A stretch of DNA of 64,000 nucleotides, taken from DATEGZ01 sp035279905 (lineage in GTDB: Bacteria > Acidobacteriota > Vicinamibacteria > Vicinamibacterales > SCN-69-37). A program made the position numbers and the translations under genes. Shown here one piece after another: positions 1 through 9,103 of this stretch. Each line of letters begins with the position of its first letter. Position 1 is the stretch's first letter. The notes beneath the pieces were generated by a model. The model did no database searches, was not told the origin of the DNA, and saw nothing but the letters and a program-made list of their open reading frames with translations. The stretch covers positions 1 to 64,000 of the forward strand of contig DATEGZ010000187.1 of NCBI GenBank assembly GCA_035279905.1, in the 5' to 3' direction.

Positions 1-925
1 ACAGCGTCGCGGCCAGTCCGGCCCACAGCAGCGCGCCGCCGCCGAGGGCGAGGACGCCGCCCGTCACCATGCGCCGGGCGCTGCGCGTCTCTGGTCGCGT
101 CCACACCAGGAGGCCGACGACGGCGATCGCGAGGACGAGGCTGACCATACCGGAGCGAGAGCCCGTCAGCACGACGGCCGTGCTCATGACGAACAGGCTG
201 GCCGCCACGAGCACGAGGCGGCCGGAGCCTACGCCCGCCGCCCAGCGCACCGTGCCGGCCCAATCGAGGTGGCCTGGCCGGCGCGCTGTGGCGATCATCG
301 CCACCAGGTAGCTCAGCGCCACCGGCAGCACCATCACCATCCAGCCGGCGAAGTGGTTCTTGTTGACGAACGGTCCGAACGGCGTCGCGCCGTACGACGG
401 GCGCCAGAACCCGTAGACGAGCGGATCGCTCTTGTCGATGAACGCGGCCTGCACGACCGCCGCCACCGCAAGCGCCAGGCCGAGGCCGACCAGATTCCCC
501 GCCAGCCACTCGAACGGCACGCGACGGATCGCCCGCATCAGGCCGAGCAGAAGCACCGCGAACGCGAGGTACAGGAACAGCGCCACGGTCGTCTGCCCCG
601 GAAAGATCGACAGCGAGTGGTGCGTGGCCTGCTGGTAGCCGATCTCGTAGTTGCTGAGGAAACGATCGACGGCCGGTGACCAGCGCGCGACCCAGGAGGT
701 GGGAATCGCGATGACCTGGACGAGGATCGCGATCGCGACCGCGCCCAACACGCGCGCGATCGATCGCACGCGCCCGTCGCGCCACCCTCTGGTCGCGATG
801 AGTCCCCAGATGCCGAGGGACGCGGCCGCTACCGCGAGCGGCCAGTAGGCCCACGGGTAGACCGCGCCAAAGGCCAGCACGCCCCAGGCGAGCGTCGCCA
901 TGAGAAAGCCGCCAAATCCGCTCAT
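1..925 (-). CDS. O-antigen ligase / polymerase family membrane protein, 3' end cut by window edge
   Basis: The minus strand reads open from ATG at 925 to the left edge (308 codons, no stop). The protein is strongly hydrophobic, with repeated membrane segments starting at residue 5. Mid-protein it has the segment FGPFVNKNHFAGWM and later LTGSRSGMVSL, both typical of the Wzy_C/O-antigen ligase family, which polymerises or ligates lipid-linked glycans at the outer face of the inner membrane. It starts 7 bases after the nucleotidyltransferase-fold gene and is the most distal polysaccharide gene visible. Whether it is a ligase, a polymerase or an O-oligosaccharyltransferase cannot be decided from this fragment; a second polymerase-like gene lies at 10,225-11,553. 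Confidence 0.82.
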   Translation of the reverse strand, partial: MSGFGGFLMATLAWGVLAFGAVYPWAYWPLAVAAASLGIWGLIATRGWRDGRVRSIARVLGAVAIAILVQVIAIPTSWVARWSPAVDRFLSNYEIGYQQATHHSLSIFPGQTTVALFLYLAFAVLLLGLMRAIRRVPFEWLAGNLVGLGLALAVAAVVQAAFIDKSDPLVYGFWRPSYGATPFGPFVNKNHFAGWMVMVLPVALSYLVAMIATARRPGHLDWAGTVRWAAGVGSGRLVLVAASLFVMSTAVVLTGSRSGMVSLVLAIAVVGLLVWTRPETRSARRMVTGGVLALGGGALLWAGLAATL

Positions 926-932
926 GGGTTGG

Positions 933-2060
933 CTAGGTGCGCGTTAGCCACTTCTGCGCGCCGTGCCAGACACGTCGTGCGTAGAGCCACGGCAGGGGCG
1001 CGCCGCTCGACGGCGCGTAGACCTGGCGCATGTACTGCGCGGAGGGAAACAGATGCTGGCGCAGCAAGCGGGAGCGCTCGTGCCAGGTCGGCAGCGATCG
1101 CAAGTCCCACCACACGCGCTGGACGTGCCGGCGGCCGCCGGCGAGATAGGCCGACGTGCCGGCATCGGCGCCGGTGGAATCGACGAGGGCGAACCACGCC
1201 TCGCGCGGGATCGACAACCCGAAGTCGTCGAACGCGCGCGCCAGACTCGCGCGGCAGACGCCGGCGACGCCGCCGGCCCGCGCGACCGCCGCAAACTCAC
1301 GCCAGTCCTCGTCGTCGAACTCCGAGGCCACCAGATGGATGTCGTACTGCCACAGCAGGCAATGTTGATTCGCGTGATGCGCCACGGGGTGCACGCACGC
1401 GATCAACAGCGCGTGCACCGGCGAGAGCGCGCGCGCGTCCGGGCCCAGCGACGGCACCGGTTCGGCGGCCGCGTTCGCGTCTTCGTACGACAACACCTGG
1501 CCGAACCGCTGCGGATTGGCGATCCGCCAGTGCAGGTCGACCACGTGCAGCGTGGCGCCGTTTCGCGTGAGCGCGTAGGCCGACTGGTACGACACGAGGT
1601 CGCCGTGGCTCTGCTCTCTCGGCGCGTAGCCGAGGCGCTGGAGCTCGCGCGCGGCCGCGGCCTCGTCGCCCCGCGCCACCAGCAGATCGGCGTCGACGCG
1701 CGGCCGGAGGTCCGGGCGCTCGTAGTACGCGTAGGCGAGGTGGGCGCCCTTCATCAGCACGGGGCGCAGGCCCGCCGCGGAGAGCGCGTGGATCAGGCGC
1801 TTGAGCTCCGCCTCCTGCACCAGGTCGTCGACGACCGCCCGCCGCGCGGCGTCCTCGAGGCGCGGCCTCAGCGCTTCGGGCAGATCGCGGCGCGGAAGCA
1901 GACGCGCGGCCACGAGCGGCAGCACGGCGTGCGCTTCGGCGCTGCTCACGAGCGCTTCCGGATCGATCTCCGCGAGCGACACGGCGTCATCGGCCGTATC
2001 GCGCAGAATCGATTTCAGATGCTCGGTCAGTTCGTGTGAGGTGAGGTCAGATGAGACCAC
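933..2060 (-). CDS. Nucleotidyltransferase-fold family protein (NTP_transf_5 type)
   Basis: 375 residues, GTG start, overlapping the stop of the upstream flavoprotein gene by 14 bases. Around residues 100-125 it carries a KGAHLAY motif followed by RPRVDADLLV, the lysine-glycine and Asp-x-Asp pattern of the uncharacterised nucleotidyltransferase family PF14907. Members are common inside exopolysaccharide clusters, but their substrate is not established. The place in the operon suggests a role in glycan assembly or in modifying a lipid or protein partner; this is inference. No signal peptide or membrane segment is evident, so it is probably cytoplasmic. Confidence 0.75.
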   Translation of the reverse strand: MVSSDLTSHELTEHLKSILRDTADDAVSLAEIDPEALVSSAEAHAVLPLVAARLLPRRDLPEALRPRLEDAARRAVVDDLVQEAELKRLIHALSAAGLRPVLMKGAHLAYAYYERPDLRPRVDADLLVARGDEAAAARELQRLGYAPREQSHGDLVSYQSAYALTRNGATLHVVDLHWRIANPQRFGQVLSYEDANAAAEPVPSLGPDARALSPVHALLIACVHPVAHHANQHCLLWQYDIHLVASEFDDEDWREFAAVARAGGVAGVCRASLARAFDDFGLSIPREAWFALVDSTGADAGTSAYLAGGRRHVQRVWWDLRSLPTWHERSRLLRQHLFPSAQYMRQVYAPSSGAPLPWLYARRVWHGAQKWLTRT

Positions 2061-3222
2061 GGTCGCGAACGACGGACTTGAACGCGATCTTTCGGAACGC
2101 CGGATGGCCGAGCAGCGCGATCGCCGCCTTGCGGTGCCAATTGAACGAGGCGGTCTGCTGCAGCAGCGGCACGACGCCGTTGACGCGCGCCAGCTCGATC
2201 AAATCGTCGATCGATTCGTCGCTGAGCCGCGCGGCGATGCGCCGGAACGCGAGGCCGATCCGGATCTCCTGGCCGAGCCGGCGGCGCCAGGCGCTCTCGT
2301 AGCGGCTGAGCTCGGCGGCGCCCAGACGGTCGCGGTTGAGCGCGCCATCGAGCACGCGGGCCGCGAGCGACCCGCTGACCAGCCCGTAGAAGATCCCGCC
2401 GCCGGTCGTCGGCTTCACCAGCCCGGCGGCGTCGCCCACCGCCACCACGCGATCGCTGAAAGTGCGCGACACCGGGCCGAGCGGGAGCATCTTGAAGTTG
2501 GGCTTCAGCGCGGGCGTGCCCACGCCGTTCTCGGCCGCGAGCCACGAGAGAAACGTGTCGAAGCGATCGCGGCTGTGCGCGTTGGCCATCAGCCCGATGC
2601 GCGCGTAAGGCACGCGGTCGCGCTGCAACGGCACGAGCCACGCGAATCCGCCCGGGGCGACGGCGTGGCCGAATCGGACTTCGATCTGCGGGACGTCGGG
2701 ACACGGCGTCTCGAGCTGCGCGCTCTGCAGAAACACCTCGGGCATGCCGAGGCCGAGCTGACGATGAAACCGGTAGCTGGCGCCGCAGGCCAGCACGCAC
2801 GCGCGCGCCTCGACGACGCCGGTGAAGCCGCGGCCTTGGACGAGCACGCTGCGCGGCCCGACCGAGATCGATTCGACGCGGCAGCCGGTGCGCACTTCGG
2901 TGCCCGCGTGCTCGGCGCGCCGGGCGAGCGTGAGATCGAGCCGCGCGCGGTCGATGACCGCCGCCTCGACGCGCTCGCTGTGCACCATCACCGATCGGCC
3001 GGCGGCGCCCCAGAGGCGCGCGGCGCCCGCGCGCCCGAGGATCAGGTCGCGCGGCAGATCGAACTCGTCGAACGCGTCGAATCCGAGAAGACCCGTGCAG
3101 TGGACCGGGGCGCCGATGACGTCGTGCTCTTCGAGGACGAGGACGTCGCGGCCCGCCTCGGCGAGGATTCGCGCGGTGATCGACCCGGCCGGTCCCGCGC
3201 CAATGACGACTACATCACGCAA
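2047..3222 (-). CDS. Geranylgeranyl-reductase-family FAD-dependent oxidoreductase
   Basis: About 391 residues if translation starts at the TTG at 3222, which follows a GAGGAG ribosome site; the longer open frame to 3327 has an atypical N-terminus overlapping the upstream gene. It begins with a dinucleotide-binding motif, VVVIGAGPAGS, and near residue 275 has VAVGDAAGLVKPTTGGG, the second FAD signature of the geranylgeranyl reductase group. That family reduces isoprenoid double bonds in chlorophyll, archaeal lipids and dolichols. Its neighbours are the priming sugar-phosphate transferase and a nucleotidyltransferase-fold gene, so an isoprenoid lipid carrier is a plausible substrate. That is inference; other members are generic FAD monooxygenases or halogenases. 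Confidence 0.8.
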   Translation of the reverse strand: MRDVVVIGAGPAGSITARILAEAGRDVLVLEEHDVIGAPVHCTGLLGFDAFDEFDLPRDLILGRAGAARLWGAAGRSVMVHSERVEAAVIDRARLDLTLARRAEHAGTEVRTGCRVESISVGPRSVLVQGRGFTGVVEARACVLACGASYRFHRQLGLGMPEVFLQSAQLETPCPDVPQIEVRFGHAVAPGGFAWLVPLQRDRVPYARIGLMANAHSRDRFDTFLSWLAAENGVGTPALKPNFKMLPLGPVSRTFSDRVVAVGDAAGLVKPTTGGGIFYGLVSGSLAARVLDGALNRDRLGAAELSRYESAWRRRLGQEIRIGLAFRRIAARLSDESIDDLIELARVNGVVPLLQQTASFNWHRKAAIALLGHPAFRKIAFKSVVRDRGLI

Positions 3223-3244
3223 TTGGTGCCTACTCTCCTCGCCG

Positions 3245-3865
3245 TCACACTTTCGTGCCCCGCGTTTCCCAGGCGCCGCGGAACGTAATCCAGAACGACA
3301 GCACGATGAGCCGCACGTCCAGCCCAAGCGATTGCCGGGTAATGTACACCCGGTCGTAGCGAAACTTCTGCCGCCGCGGCAAATCGCGCGACGCGTAGAT
3401 CTGCGCGACGCCGGTCAGTCCGGGCCGGACCGCGCACCGCGCTCGGAAGCCGGGCACGTCCTCCAGCAGCTCGTGACGCCCGTCGCCGCTCACCTCGATC
3501 TCACCGGGACGAAGCGCCCGCGGCCCCACGAAGCTCATGTCCCCGCGGAAGATGTTCCACAACTGGGGCAACTCGTCGAGCGCCGTGGCGCGCAGCCACC
3601 TGCCCGCGCTCGTGATCCGGTCGTCCCCGGCCCGCGCCTGCCGCGCGCCGTTGCGCTCGGCGTCGGTAATCATTGATCGGAACTTCCACACCCGGAACAC
3701 GCGTCCGCCCTGGCCCACCCGGTCCTGAAAGTAGAAGATCGGCCGGCCATCGTCGATCCAGATCGCCAGGGCAATCAGGCCCCACAGCGGCCACGAAACG
3801 AGCAGGCCCAGGCCCGAGAGCACGACGTCGATGGCGCGCTTCGCGTGGTCAACCGCGACCGACAT
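3245..3865 (-). CDS. Undecaprenyl-phosphate sugar-1-phosphate transferase (bacterial sugar transferase)
   Basis: 206 residues from the ATG at 3865, which has a GGGGAGGCG ribosome site and overlaps the upstream glycosyltransferase by 17 bases; the longer open frame upstream is only a reading-frame extension. It has the N-terminal KRAIDVVLSG membrane re-entrant segment, then RVGQGGRVFRVWKFRSM, the conserved DELPQLWNIFRGDMSFVGPR block with its Asp-Glu pair, and PGLTGVAQI. These are hallmarks of monotopic phosphoglycosyl transferases (PF02397; WcaJ/ExoY/PglC). It should start glycan assembly by moving a sugar-1-phosphate from a nucleotide sugar onto the polyprenyl-phosphate carrier. It is the short form lacking the four-helix N-terminal domain of WbaP. 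Confidence 0.93.
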   Translation of the reverse strand: MSVAVDHAKRAIDVVLSGLGLLVSWPLWGLIALAIWIDDGRPIFYFQDRVGQGGRVFRVWKFRSMITDAERNGARQARAGDDRITSAGRWLRATALDELPQLWNIFRGDMSFVGPRALRPGEIEVSGDGRHELLEDVPGFRARCAVRPGLTGVAQIYASRDLPRRQKFRYDRVYITRQSLGLDVRLIVLSFWITFRGAWETRGTKV

Positions 3866-5129
3866 GCGCCTCCCCTTCCGCGGCGGCGAGCGCGCGCTCA
3901 CGCGCCGGCGGCGCCACGGCGCGGAAGACCTCCAGGTACCGCGCGACTTGTCCGGTGCGGTCGAACGACGTGCTGATCGCCCGCGCATTCGCGCCTCGTT
4001 GCGCGAGGCGCGCCCGATCGGCGCGGCACGCTCGAATCGCGTCGGCGAGCGCCTGCGGATTCCCCGGCTCCACCACCACGCCGCAGTCATGCGTCGTCGC
4101 GATCGACGCGACTTCGCACTCCTCCTCCACCGCGCCAATGAACGGCCGCCCGGACGCGAGAATCCCGTACAGCTTGCTCGGGACGATGTAGCCCGCCAGG
4201 CCGCGCTTGAGCGACACGACGAACACGTCCGCCGACGCGAACGACTCACCCAGCTCGGCCTTGGGCATGAACGGGAGAAAGACGACGTTCGAGAGCCCGA
4301 GATCTCTCACGCGCTGCTCGAGCGCCGGCTTCTTCACGCCGTCGCCCTGGAACACGAGACGGACGTCGGGCACATCGCGCAGGAGCGCCGCCGCGTCGAC
4401 GAGCGTCTCGAGGCTCTGCGACAAACCGAGGTTGCCGGAGTGCATGACGACGAACTTGTCGTCGAGATCGTGCGCCGCGGAAAACGCGTTGCGACGCGGG
4501 CCCGGCTGAATCTGTGACGTGTCCGCCCAGTTGGAGATCACGACCGTGCGATCGGGCGACGCGCCCTTGTTCTCGATCAACCGGCGCCGCATCGTGTCGC
4601 CAATCGCGATGCTGCGCGCGGCGCGGCGCACGAGGAACTTGTTCACGGCCTGGAGCGCGCCGTTGATCGTCTCGCTGTGGAAGTCCTCCATCAGGATGGT
4701 GACTTCCGGAAACACGTCCTGAAACGCCATCACGAGCGGCGCGCGGAAGCGCAGGCCCGCCAGCCACGCCGCCAGGCCGACGATCGGCGGATCGGTCAGC
4801 GCGACCACGACGTCGGGCGCGTCGAGCCGCAGGCCCGCGTAGCACGCGGAGAGAAAGTACGTGACGTAGTTGCTCGCGCGGCCGGCGAGGCGCTGCTTGG
4901 AAAATCGCGTGCCCCGCGCGCGCAGGATCTCGACGCCGTTGTGGCGATCGCGCGAGAGCACGCCGGCGCCGGCGACGTCCTGGCCCGCCGCCGGCTGCAG
5001 CGGCAGGCCGGCCACCACCGACACGCGGCAACCGTGGTCGCGCACGAGATGCTCGCAGAGCTCGGTCAGCAGCTGGCCCGTCGCCGCTTGATCCGGGTAG
5101 TACGAACGATTGAAGAAAGCGATGTGCAC
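3849..5129 (-). CDS. Glycosyltransferase family 4, WcaI/WbuB-like
   Basis: 426 residues. The start MHIAFFNRSYYPDQAATGQ and the acceptor domain resemble WbuB/WcaI-type retaining GT-B transferases of colanic-acid and O-antigen loci. The C-terminal half has the donor-binding fold with HSGNLGLSQ (about residue 231) and VPSKLYGILASGRP (about residue 316). It should transfer a sugar from a nucleotide donor to the growing lipid-linked oligosaccharide on the cytoplasmic face. It lies 10 bases after the carbamoyltransferase gene and overlaps the priming transferase, which fits an early step. The sugar specificity cannot be read from the sequence. Confidence 0.9.
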   Translation of the reverse strand: MHIAFFNRSYYPDQAATGQLLTELCEHLVRDHGCRVSVVAGLPLQPAAGQDVAGAGVLSRDRHNGVEILRARGTRFSKQRLAGRASNYVTYFLSACYAGLRLDAPDVVVALTDPPIVGLAAWLAGLRFRAPLVMAFQDVFPEVTILMEDFHSETINGALQAVNKFLVRRAARSIAIGDTMRRRLIENKGASPDRTVVISNWADTSQIQPGPRRNAFSAAHDLDDKFVVMHSGNLGLSQSLETLVDAAALLRDVPDVRLVFQGDGVKKPALEQRVRDLGLSNVVFLPFMPKAELGESFASADVFVVSLKRGLAGYIVPSKLYGILASGRPFIGAVEEECEVASIATTHDCGVVVEPGNPQALADAIRACRADRARLAQRGANARAISTSFDRTGQVARYLEVFRAVAPPARERALAAAEGEAHVGRG

Positions 5130-5139
5130 GTGGGTCCGC

Positions 5140-6963
5140 TCAGCCTTTGCTCAGCTCCGGTTCGAGCGACGCCGCCGCCGGGTTGCCCGAGCGACCCGCG
5201 GCGGCCTTGCCGGCGGGCTTCGTCACCAGGTACGGCCCGAGCACGAGCGCATCCATGCGCGTGCGGAGGAAGCAGTCGATGGCTTCCGCCGGCCGGTGCA
5301 CGATGGGCTCGTTCTCGTTGAACGACGTGTTCAGGACGATGGGCACGCCGGTGCGGCGCTCGAACGCCTTGATGAGCGCCCAGTAGATCGGATTCGTCTC
5401 GCGGCTGACGGTCTGCAAGCGGCCCGATCCGTCGATGTGCGTGACGGCCGGAATCACGTCGCGCTTCTCTTCGCGCACCGGGTAGACGTGGATCATGAAC
5501 GGATCGGGGACCGAACCCTCGAAGTACGCCTCGTGCGCCTCGTCGAGCACCGACGGCGCGAACGGCCGGAATTTCTCGCGCAGCTTGATCTTCGTGTTGA
5601 TGATTTCGCGCATGTCCTGACGCCGCGGATCGGCGAGGATGCTGCGGTTGCCGAGCGCCCGCGCGCCCCATTCCATTCGGCCCTGGAACCAGCCGATGAC
5701 TTGCCCGTCGCTGATGCGCTCGGCCACCGCGTCGCACAGCGCGGATTCGTCGGCGATCGCGCGCGTCGTGCACCCGCGCTCGTCGAGCTCGCCGGCGCGC
5801 GCGGCAAGATCGCGCTCGATCTCGCTCGGGCTGAACGCCGGGCCGAAGTAGCCGTGATTCATGACGAACGTGCGCGGCTGCTTCAGCACCTGGTGCCAGA
5901 CCCAGTAGGCCGCGCCGAGCGCCGTGCCGTTGTCGCCCGCCGCCGGCTGGATGTACACGTCGGTGAACGGTGTGTGCTGCCGGATCTTGCCGTTGGCGAC
6001 GCTGTTCATCGCGCATCCGCCCGCCAGGCACAGGCGCGTCGTCTTCGTCGCGTCGTAGAGGCCGTTGAGGATGTGGAACACCGCTTCTTCGAACACGCAC
6101 TGCAGGGACGCGGCCAGGCCTTCGTGCCGGAGCGTGATCTCTTCGCTCGGCTTGCGCGCCGGGCCGAGCAGCGTCTCGAGCTTTTCGCTGAACACCGGCT
6201 CGAGCTGCGGCTCGCCGTCGGTCCACGTCATGCCCGAGCCGCCGGTCCAGTGCTTGAAGAACGACAGGTCGAGCTCGAAGTGCCCGTTCGGCAGCAGGTG
6301 GACGAGCTGGCTGACTTCGTCGATGTAGTCCGGCACGCCGTACGGCGCGAGCCCCATGACCTTGAACTCGTCGCCGTACTTCATGAAGCCGAGGTACTGC
6401 GTCATCGCCAGGTAGACCATGCCCAGCGAGTGCGGAAAGAAGGTGCGGTCGATGATCTCGATCTGGGTGCCGCGTCCCACCGCCCACGAGGTGCTGACGA
6501 AGTCGCCGAAGCCGTCGATCGCGCAGACCGCCGCGTCCTCGAAGGGCGACACGAAGAAGGTGCTCGCCAGATGCGCCGGATGGTGCTCGACCCAATGGAT
6601 CTTTGGCTGCGGGGCGCCCGGCGCGAGATCGAGCGCCTCGGCGAGCGTCTCGGGAATCGCGCCGACCTGCCGGTAGTTGTTCGCGCGGTCGCGGAGGAGC
6701 CGGCCGGTCGGCAACACCGTGGCCGCGTACCAGGCCTTGCGGGCGATGTTGGCCCGCGGATCGCGCGACACCGCGACATGCGCGATGTCCTTGCCCGTGA
6801 TGCCGGCCATCGCCAGGCACGCGCGGATCGCCTCGCGCGGAAATCCCGCGACGTGCTTGATCCGGCGGAAGCGTTCTTCCTCCACCGCCGCGACGAGCTT
6901 GCCGTCGCGGAGGAGCACGGCGGAGACGTCGCCGTGGTACGCGTTGATGCCCAGAATGAACAT
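5140..6963 (-). CDS. NodU/CmcH-family carbamoyltransferase
   Basis: 607 residues, full length for the family. The N-terminal TsaD/Kae1-like domain begins MFILGINAYHGDVSAVLL and has the metal-binding HHPAHLAS motif at residues 127-134, then CAIDGFGDF. The C-terminal domain has GWFQGRMEWGARALGNRSI and NTSFNENEPIV. NodU-type enzymes transfer a carbamoyl group from carbamoyl phosphate, by way of carbamoyl-AMP, to a hydroxyl of a sugar. Placed among glycosyltransferases, it probably carbamoylates a sugar of the exported polysaccharide in the cytoplasm before export. The position in the operon is seen; the acceptor is inferred. Confidence 0.92.
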   Translation of the reverse strand: MFILGINAYHGDVSAVLLRDGKLVAAVEEERFRRIKHVAGFPREAIRACLAMAGITGKDIAHVAVSRDPRANIARKAWYAATVLPTGRLLRDRANNYRQVGAIPETLAEALDLAPGAPQPKIHWVEHHPAHLASTFFVSPFEDAAVCAIDGFGDFVSTSWAVGRGTQIEIIDRTFFPHSLGMVYLAMTQYLGFMKYGDEFKVMGLAPYGVPDYIDEVSQLVHLLPNGHFELDLSFFKHWTGGSGMTWTDGEPQLEPVFSEKLETLLGPARKPSEEITLRHEGLAASLQCVFEEAVFHILNGLYDATKTTRLCLAGGCAMNSVANGKIRQHTPFTDVYIQPAAGDNGTALGAAYWVWHQVLKQPRTFVMNHGYFGPAFSPSEIERDLAARAGELDERGCTTRAIADESALCDAVAERISDGQVIGWFQGRMEWGARALGNRSILADPRRQDMREIINTKIKLREKFRPFAPSVLDEAHEAYFEGSVPDPFMIHVYPVREEKRDVIPAVTHIDGSGRLQTVSRETNPIYWALIKAFERRTGVPIVLNTSFNENEPIVHRPAEAIDCFLRTRMDALVLGPYLVTKPAGKAAAGRSGNPAAASLEPELSKG

Positions 6964-6974
6964 CGCGGTCCCGA

Positions 6975-7892
6975 CTACAGCTGTGGCCCGTCGCCGTCCG
7001 GCACGACCGCGCCGGACAGCCCGCCTCGTTCCAGTTCGGCAGCTGTGGCCGAGTGGTGGGCGGCCCGGAGCTCATCGAGGTTGATGTCGACGAGCAGCCG
7101 GTACCAGAACGCCTGGAGCACGTGAAAGATGAAGCCCTCTTTGCCGTCGAGCCAACCGAAGCGCAGGACGTACCGGTAGAAGACGTACAGCACCGGCCGC
7201 ACGTAGAGCGGCAAGCCGGCCCACAGATGCTTCAGCCAGCGCATGCGATCGTCGGGTGAGCCGAGCACAGCGCGCACGCTGATCGTCGGACCGCCCGCCG
7301 CCGCGAATTCCTGCCGCGCCTGCAGCACGGCGTAACGGTTGTGCTTGGCCGTCCACTCGACGATCTGCGCTTCGTTGCGGTTGTCCTCGATGAGATCGCC
7401 GCGGAGCTTCGCGACCGGACCGCTCACATGAAAGTGATGGTCGACGAGATCGGTGTGATCGATCGTCACCGACTGGCGCCGGAAGAGCTTGAGCAGATAC
7501 TTCGGGTAGTAGCCGCCGTAGCGAATCCAGCGGCCGCGGAACACCTGCCGGCGGCAGAGGAAGTAGCCGTTCGCGCGCGGCGCCGCGAGCTCGGCCGAGA
7601 TCGCCTCGCGGACCTCCGGGGTCAGGCGCTGGTCGGCGTCGATCGCCAGCACCCAGTCGGTCGCGAGCGGCAGCTCGGCCAGCGCCCAGCTCCACTGCCG
7701 GGCGTGCGTCTCGAAGGCGTGCGTCGCGATCTTCGCATCGAACTGGCGCGCGATCATGAGCGTCGCGTCAGTGCTGCCCGAATCGACGACGAAGATCTCC
7801 TGCGCCCAGCCCGCGAGGCTTTCGAGACACGCGCGGAGGTTGCGCTCCTCGTTGCGCGTCAAAACGACGACCGAGACCGGCGCGGTGCTCAT
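6975..7892 (-). CDS. Glycosyltransferase family 2, WaaE/KdtX-like
   Basis: 305 residues from the ATG at 7892, which overlaps the upstream gene's stop by 4 bases (ATGA). It opens with VSVVVLTRNEERNLRACLESL and has DSGSTDATL and the metal-binding ADQRLTPEV region (DWVLAIDADQRL), the GT-A core of family 2. The downstream pattern, including FLCRRQVFRGRWIRYGGYYP and a C-terminal amphipathic YRLLVDINLDELRA tail, matches the WaaE/KdtX subgroup, which adds glucose or heptose to lipid-linked cores. It is inverting and probably attached to the inner face of the membrane. Donor and acceptor are not determinable here. Confidence 0.88.
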   Translation of the reverse strand: MSTAPVSVVVLTRNEERNLRACLESLAGWAQEIFVVDSGSTDATLMIARQFDAKIATHAFETHARQWSWALAELPLATDWVLAIDADQRLTPEVREAISAELAAPRANGYFLCRRQVFRGRWIRYGGYYPKYLLKLFRRQSVTIDHTDLVDHHFHVSGPVAKLRGDLIEDNRNEAQIVEWTAKHNRYAVLQARQEFAAAGGPTISVRAVLGSPDDRMRWLKHLWAGLPLYVRPVLYVFYRYVLRFGWLDGKEGFIFHVLQAFWYRLLVDINLDELRAAHHSATAAELERGGLSGAVVPDGDGPQL

Positions 7893-9103
7893 GGTCTCGC
7901 CGCCTGTCGCGCCGGGACGGCCGGCGATCGCCGCGGCTGCTCTTCCGGCCGGCGGCGCAGCACGTTGTCGTAGACCTCCACGAGCTGGCGCGCGACCGCC
8001 GGCCAACGGTAGCGCTCGGCGGCGCTCCGCGCGCGGCGCCCGCGACGCTCGAGCTCAGCGGGATCGTTGAGGACGAGCCGCAGCGCCTGTTCCCACGACG
8101 CCTGATCGCGCGGCGCCACCCACCCGGCGCCTTCCGCGAGGATGTCGTTGGCGAGGTTCACGGCCGGCGAGACGATCACGGGCACGCCGCCGGCCATCGC
8201 TTCCGCGACCGCAAGTCCGAAGTTCTCCTGATGCGACGGCAGGGCGAACAGCCCCGCGCCCTCGACGAGCGCGCGCCGGGCCTCGCCGCTCACCCACCCG
8301 GCGAATCTGATGTGGCCCCGCGCCGGGCCGTCAGCGGCCAGACGCGCGAGCTCGGCGACGTACGACGCGTCGCCGTCACCGGCGATCACGAGCGACCAGC
8401 CGCGGCATTCGCCGCCAGCCGCCAGCGCGTGAAACGCGCGGATCAGCAGATCGAGGCCCTTCTTCACATCCAGCCTCGACAACGCGAGGACGTAGCGGTC
8501 GTTCGCCGCGAGCGTTCGCCCGGCGGCGGCGAAGCACTGGTCGTCGATGCCCAGCGGCACGACGACACCCGGCGCAAGAGACGGCACTGCGCTTTCCGCG
8601 AGCGTTCGCTCGGCGTCGCTGGTGTAGTGAATCGCGACCGCGCGCCGGAGCATCTCGCCCGCGCCCAGCCGCATCAGCACCTGCTTGCGGAGGCGGTGAC
8701 GATTCAGGCTCCACGGATCGAGATGACCAAGGGGCCGCACGAAGTACGGCACGCGCGCGGCCCGGCACGCGCGGCTCGCGGCGATCGACGAATGCGAGAA
8801 CACCGAGTGGATGTGCACGAGATCGAACGCGCCCGCATTTGCGTGCACCCACGCGGAGAGCGGGCCGGACCACTTGAACGACTCGCTGAACGTTCGCGGG
8901 AAGAAGATCACGGGTACGCCCAGATACTTCTGCAGCGATCCCGTGTCGACGGCCAGCCGCCCCGGGCCATCCGCGTCCGTCGTCGCCACGACGACTTCGA
9001 CGCCGGCGGCTTCGAGGGCGTGGCACAGGCCGAACGTGGCCGCGCTCGGGCCGCCGTAGCGCGGCGCGACTGCCGGAATCACGTGCAGGACGCGGCAGGC
9101 CAT
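7889..9103 (-). CDS. Glycosyltransferase family 4
   Basis: 404 residues. The N-terminal domain has the VIPAVAPRYGGPSAA glycine-rich acceptor loop, and the C-terminal domain has the retaining-GT4 signature FALPSHQENFGLAVAEAMAGGVPVI with its E-x7-E pair near residues 287-295. Start and stop overlap the neighbours (1 base upstream, 4 bases downstream), so translation is probably coupled. It should add one sugar to the repeat unit in the cytoplasm. The C-terminal 30 residues are arginine- and proline-rich and lie outside the fold. Confidence 0.9.
   Translation of the reverse strand: MACRVLHVIPAVAPRYGGPSAATFGLCHALEAAGVEVVVATTDADGPGRLAVDTGSLQKYLGVPVIFFPRTFSESFKWSGPLSAWVHANAGAFDLVHIHSVFSHSSIAASRACRAARVPYFVRPLGHLDPWSLNRHRLRKQVLMRLGAGEMLRRAVAIHYTSDAERTLAESAVPSLAPGVVVPLGIDDQCFAAAGRTLAANDRYVLALSRLDVKKGLDLLIRAFHALAAGGECRGWSLVIAGDGDASYVAELARLAADGPARGHIRFAGWVSGEARRALVEGAGLFALPSHQENFGLAVAEAMAGGVPVIVSPAVNLANDILAEGAGWVAPRDQASWEQALRLVLNDPAELERRGRRARSAAERYRWPAVARQLVEVYDNVLRRRPEEQPRRSPAVPARQAARP

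Noticed and set aside
69..848. Four plus-strand open frames at the left edge
   Set aside because: They are arginine-rich antisense shadows of the minus-strand O-antigen ligase-like gene, which is open to the edge and has recognisable motifs.
1801..3288. Long plus-strand open frames opposite the polysaccharide genes
   Set aside because: They are GC-rich antisense frames with arginine-heavy composition and no domain signature; the minus-strand proteins show clear families.
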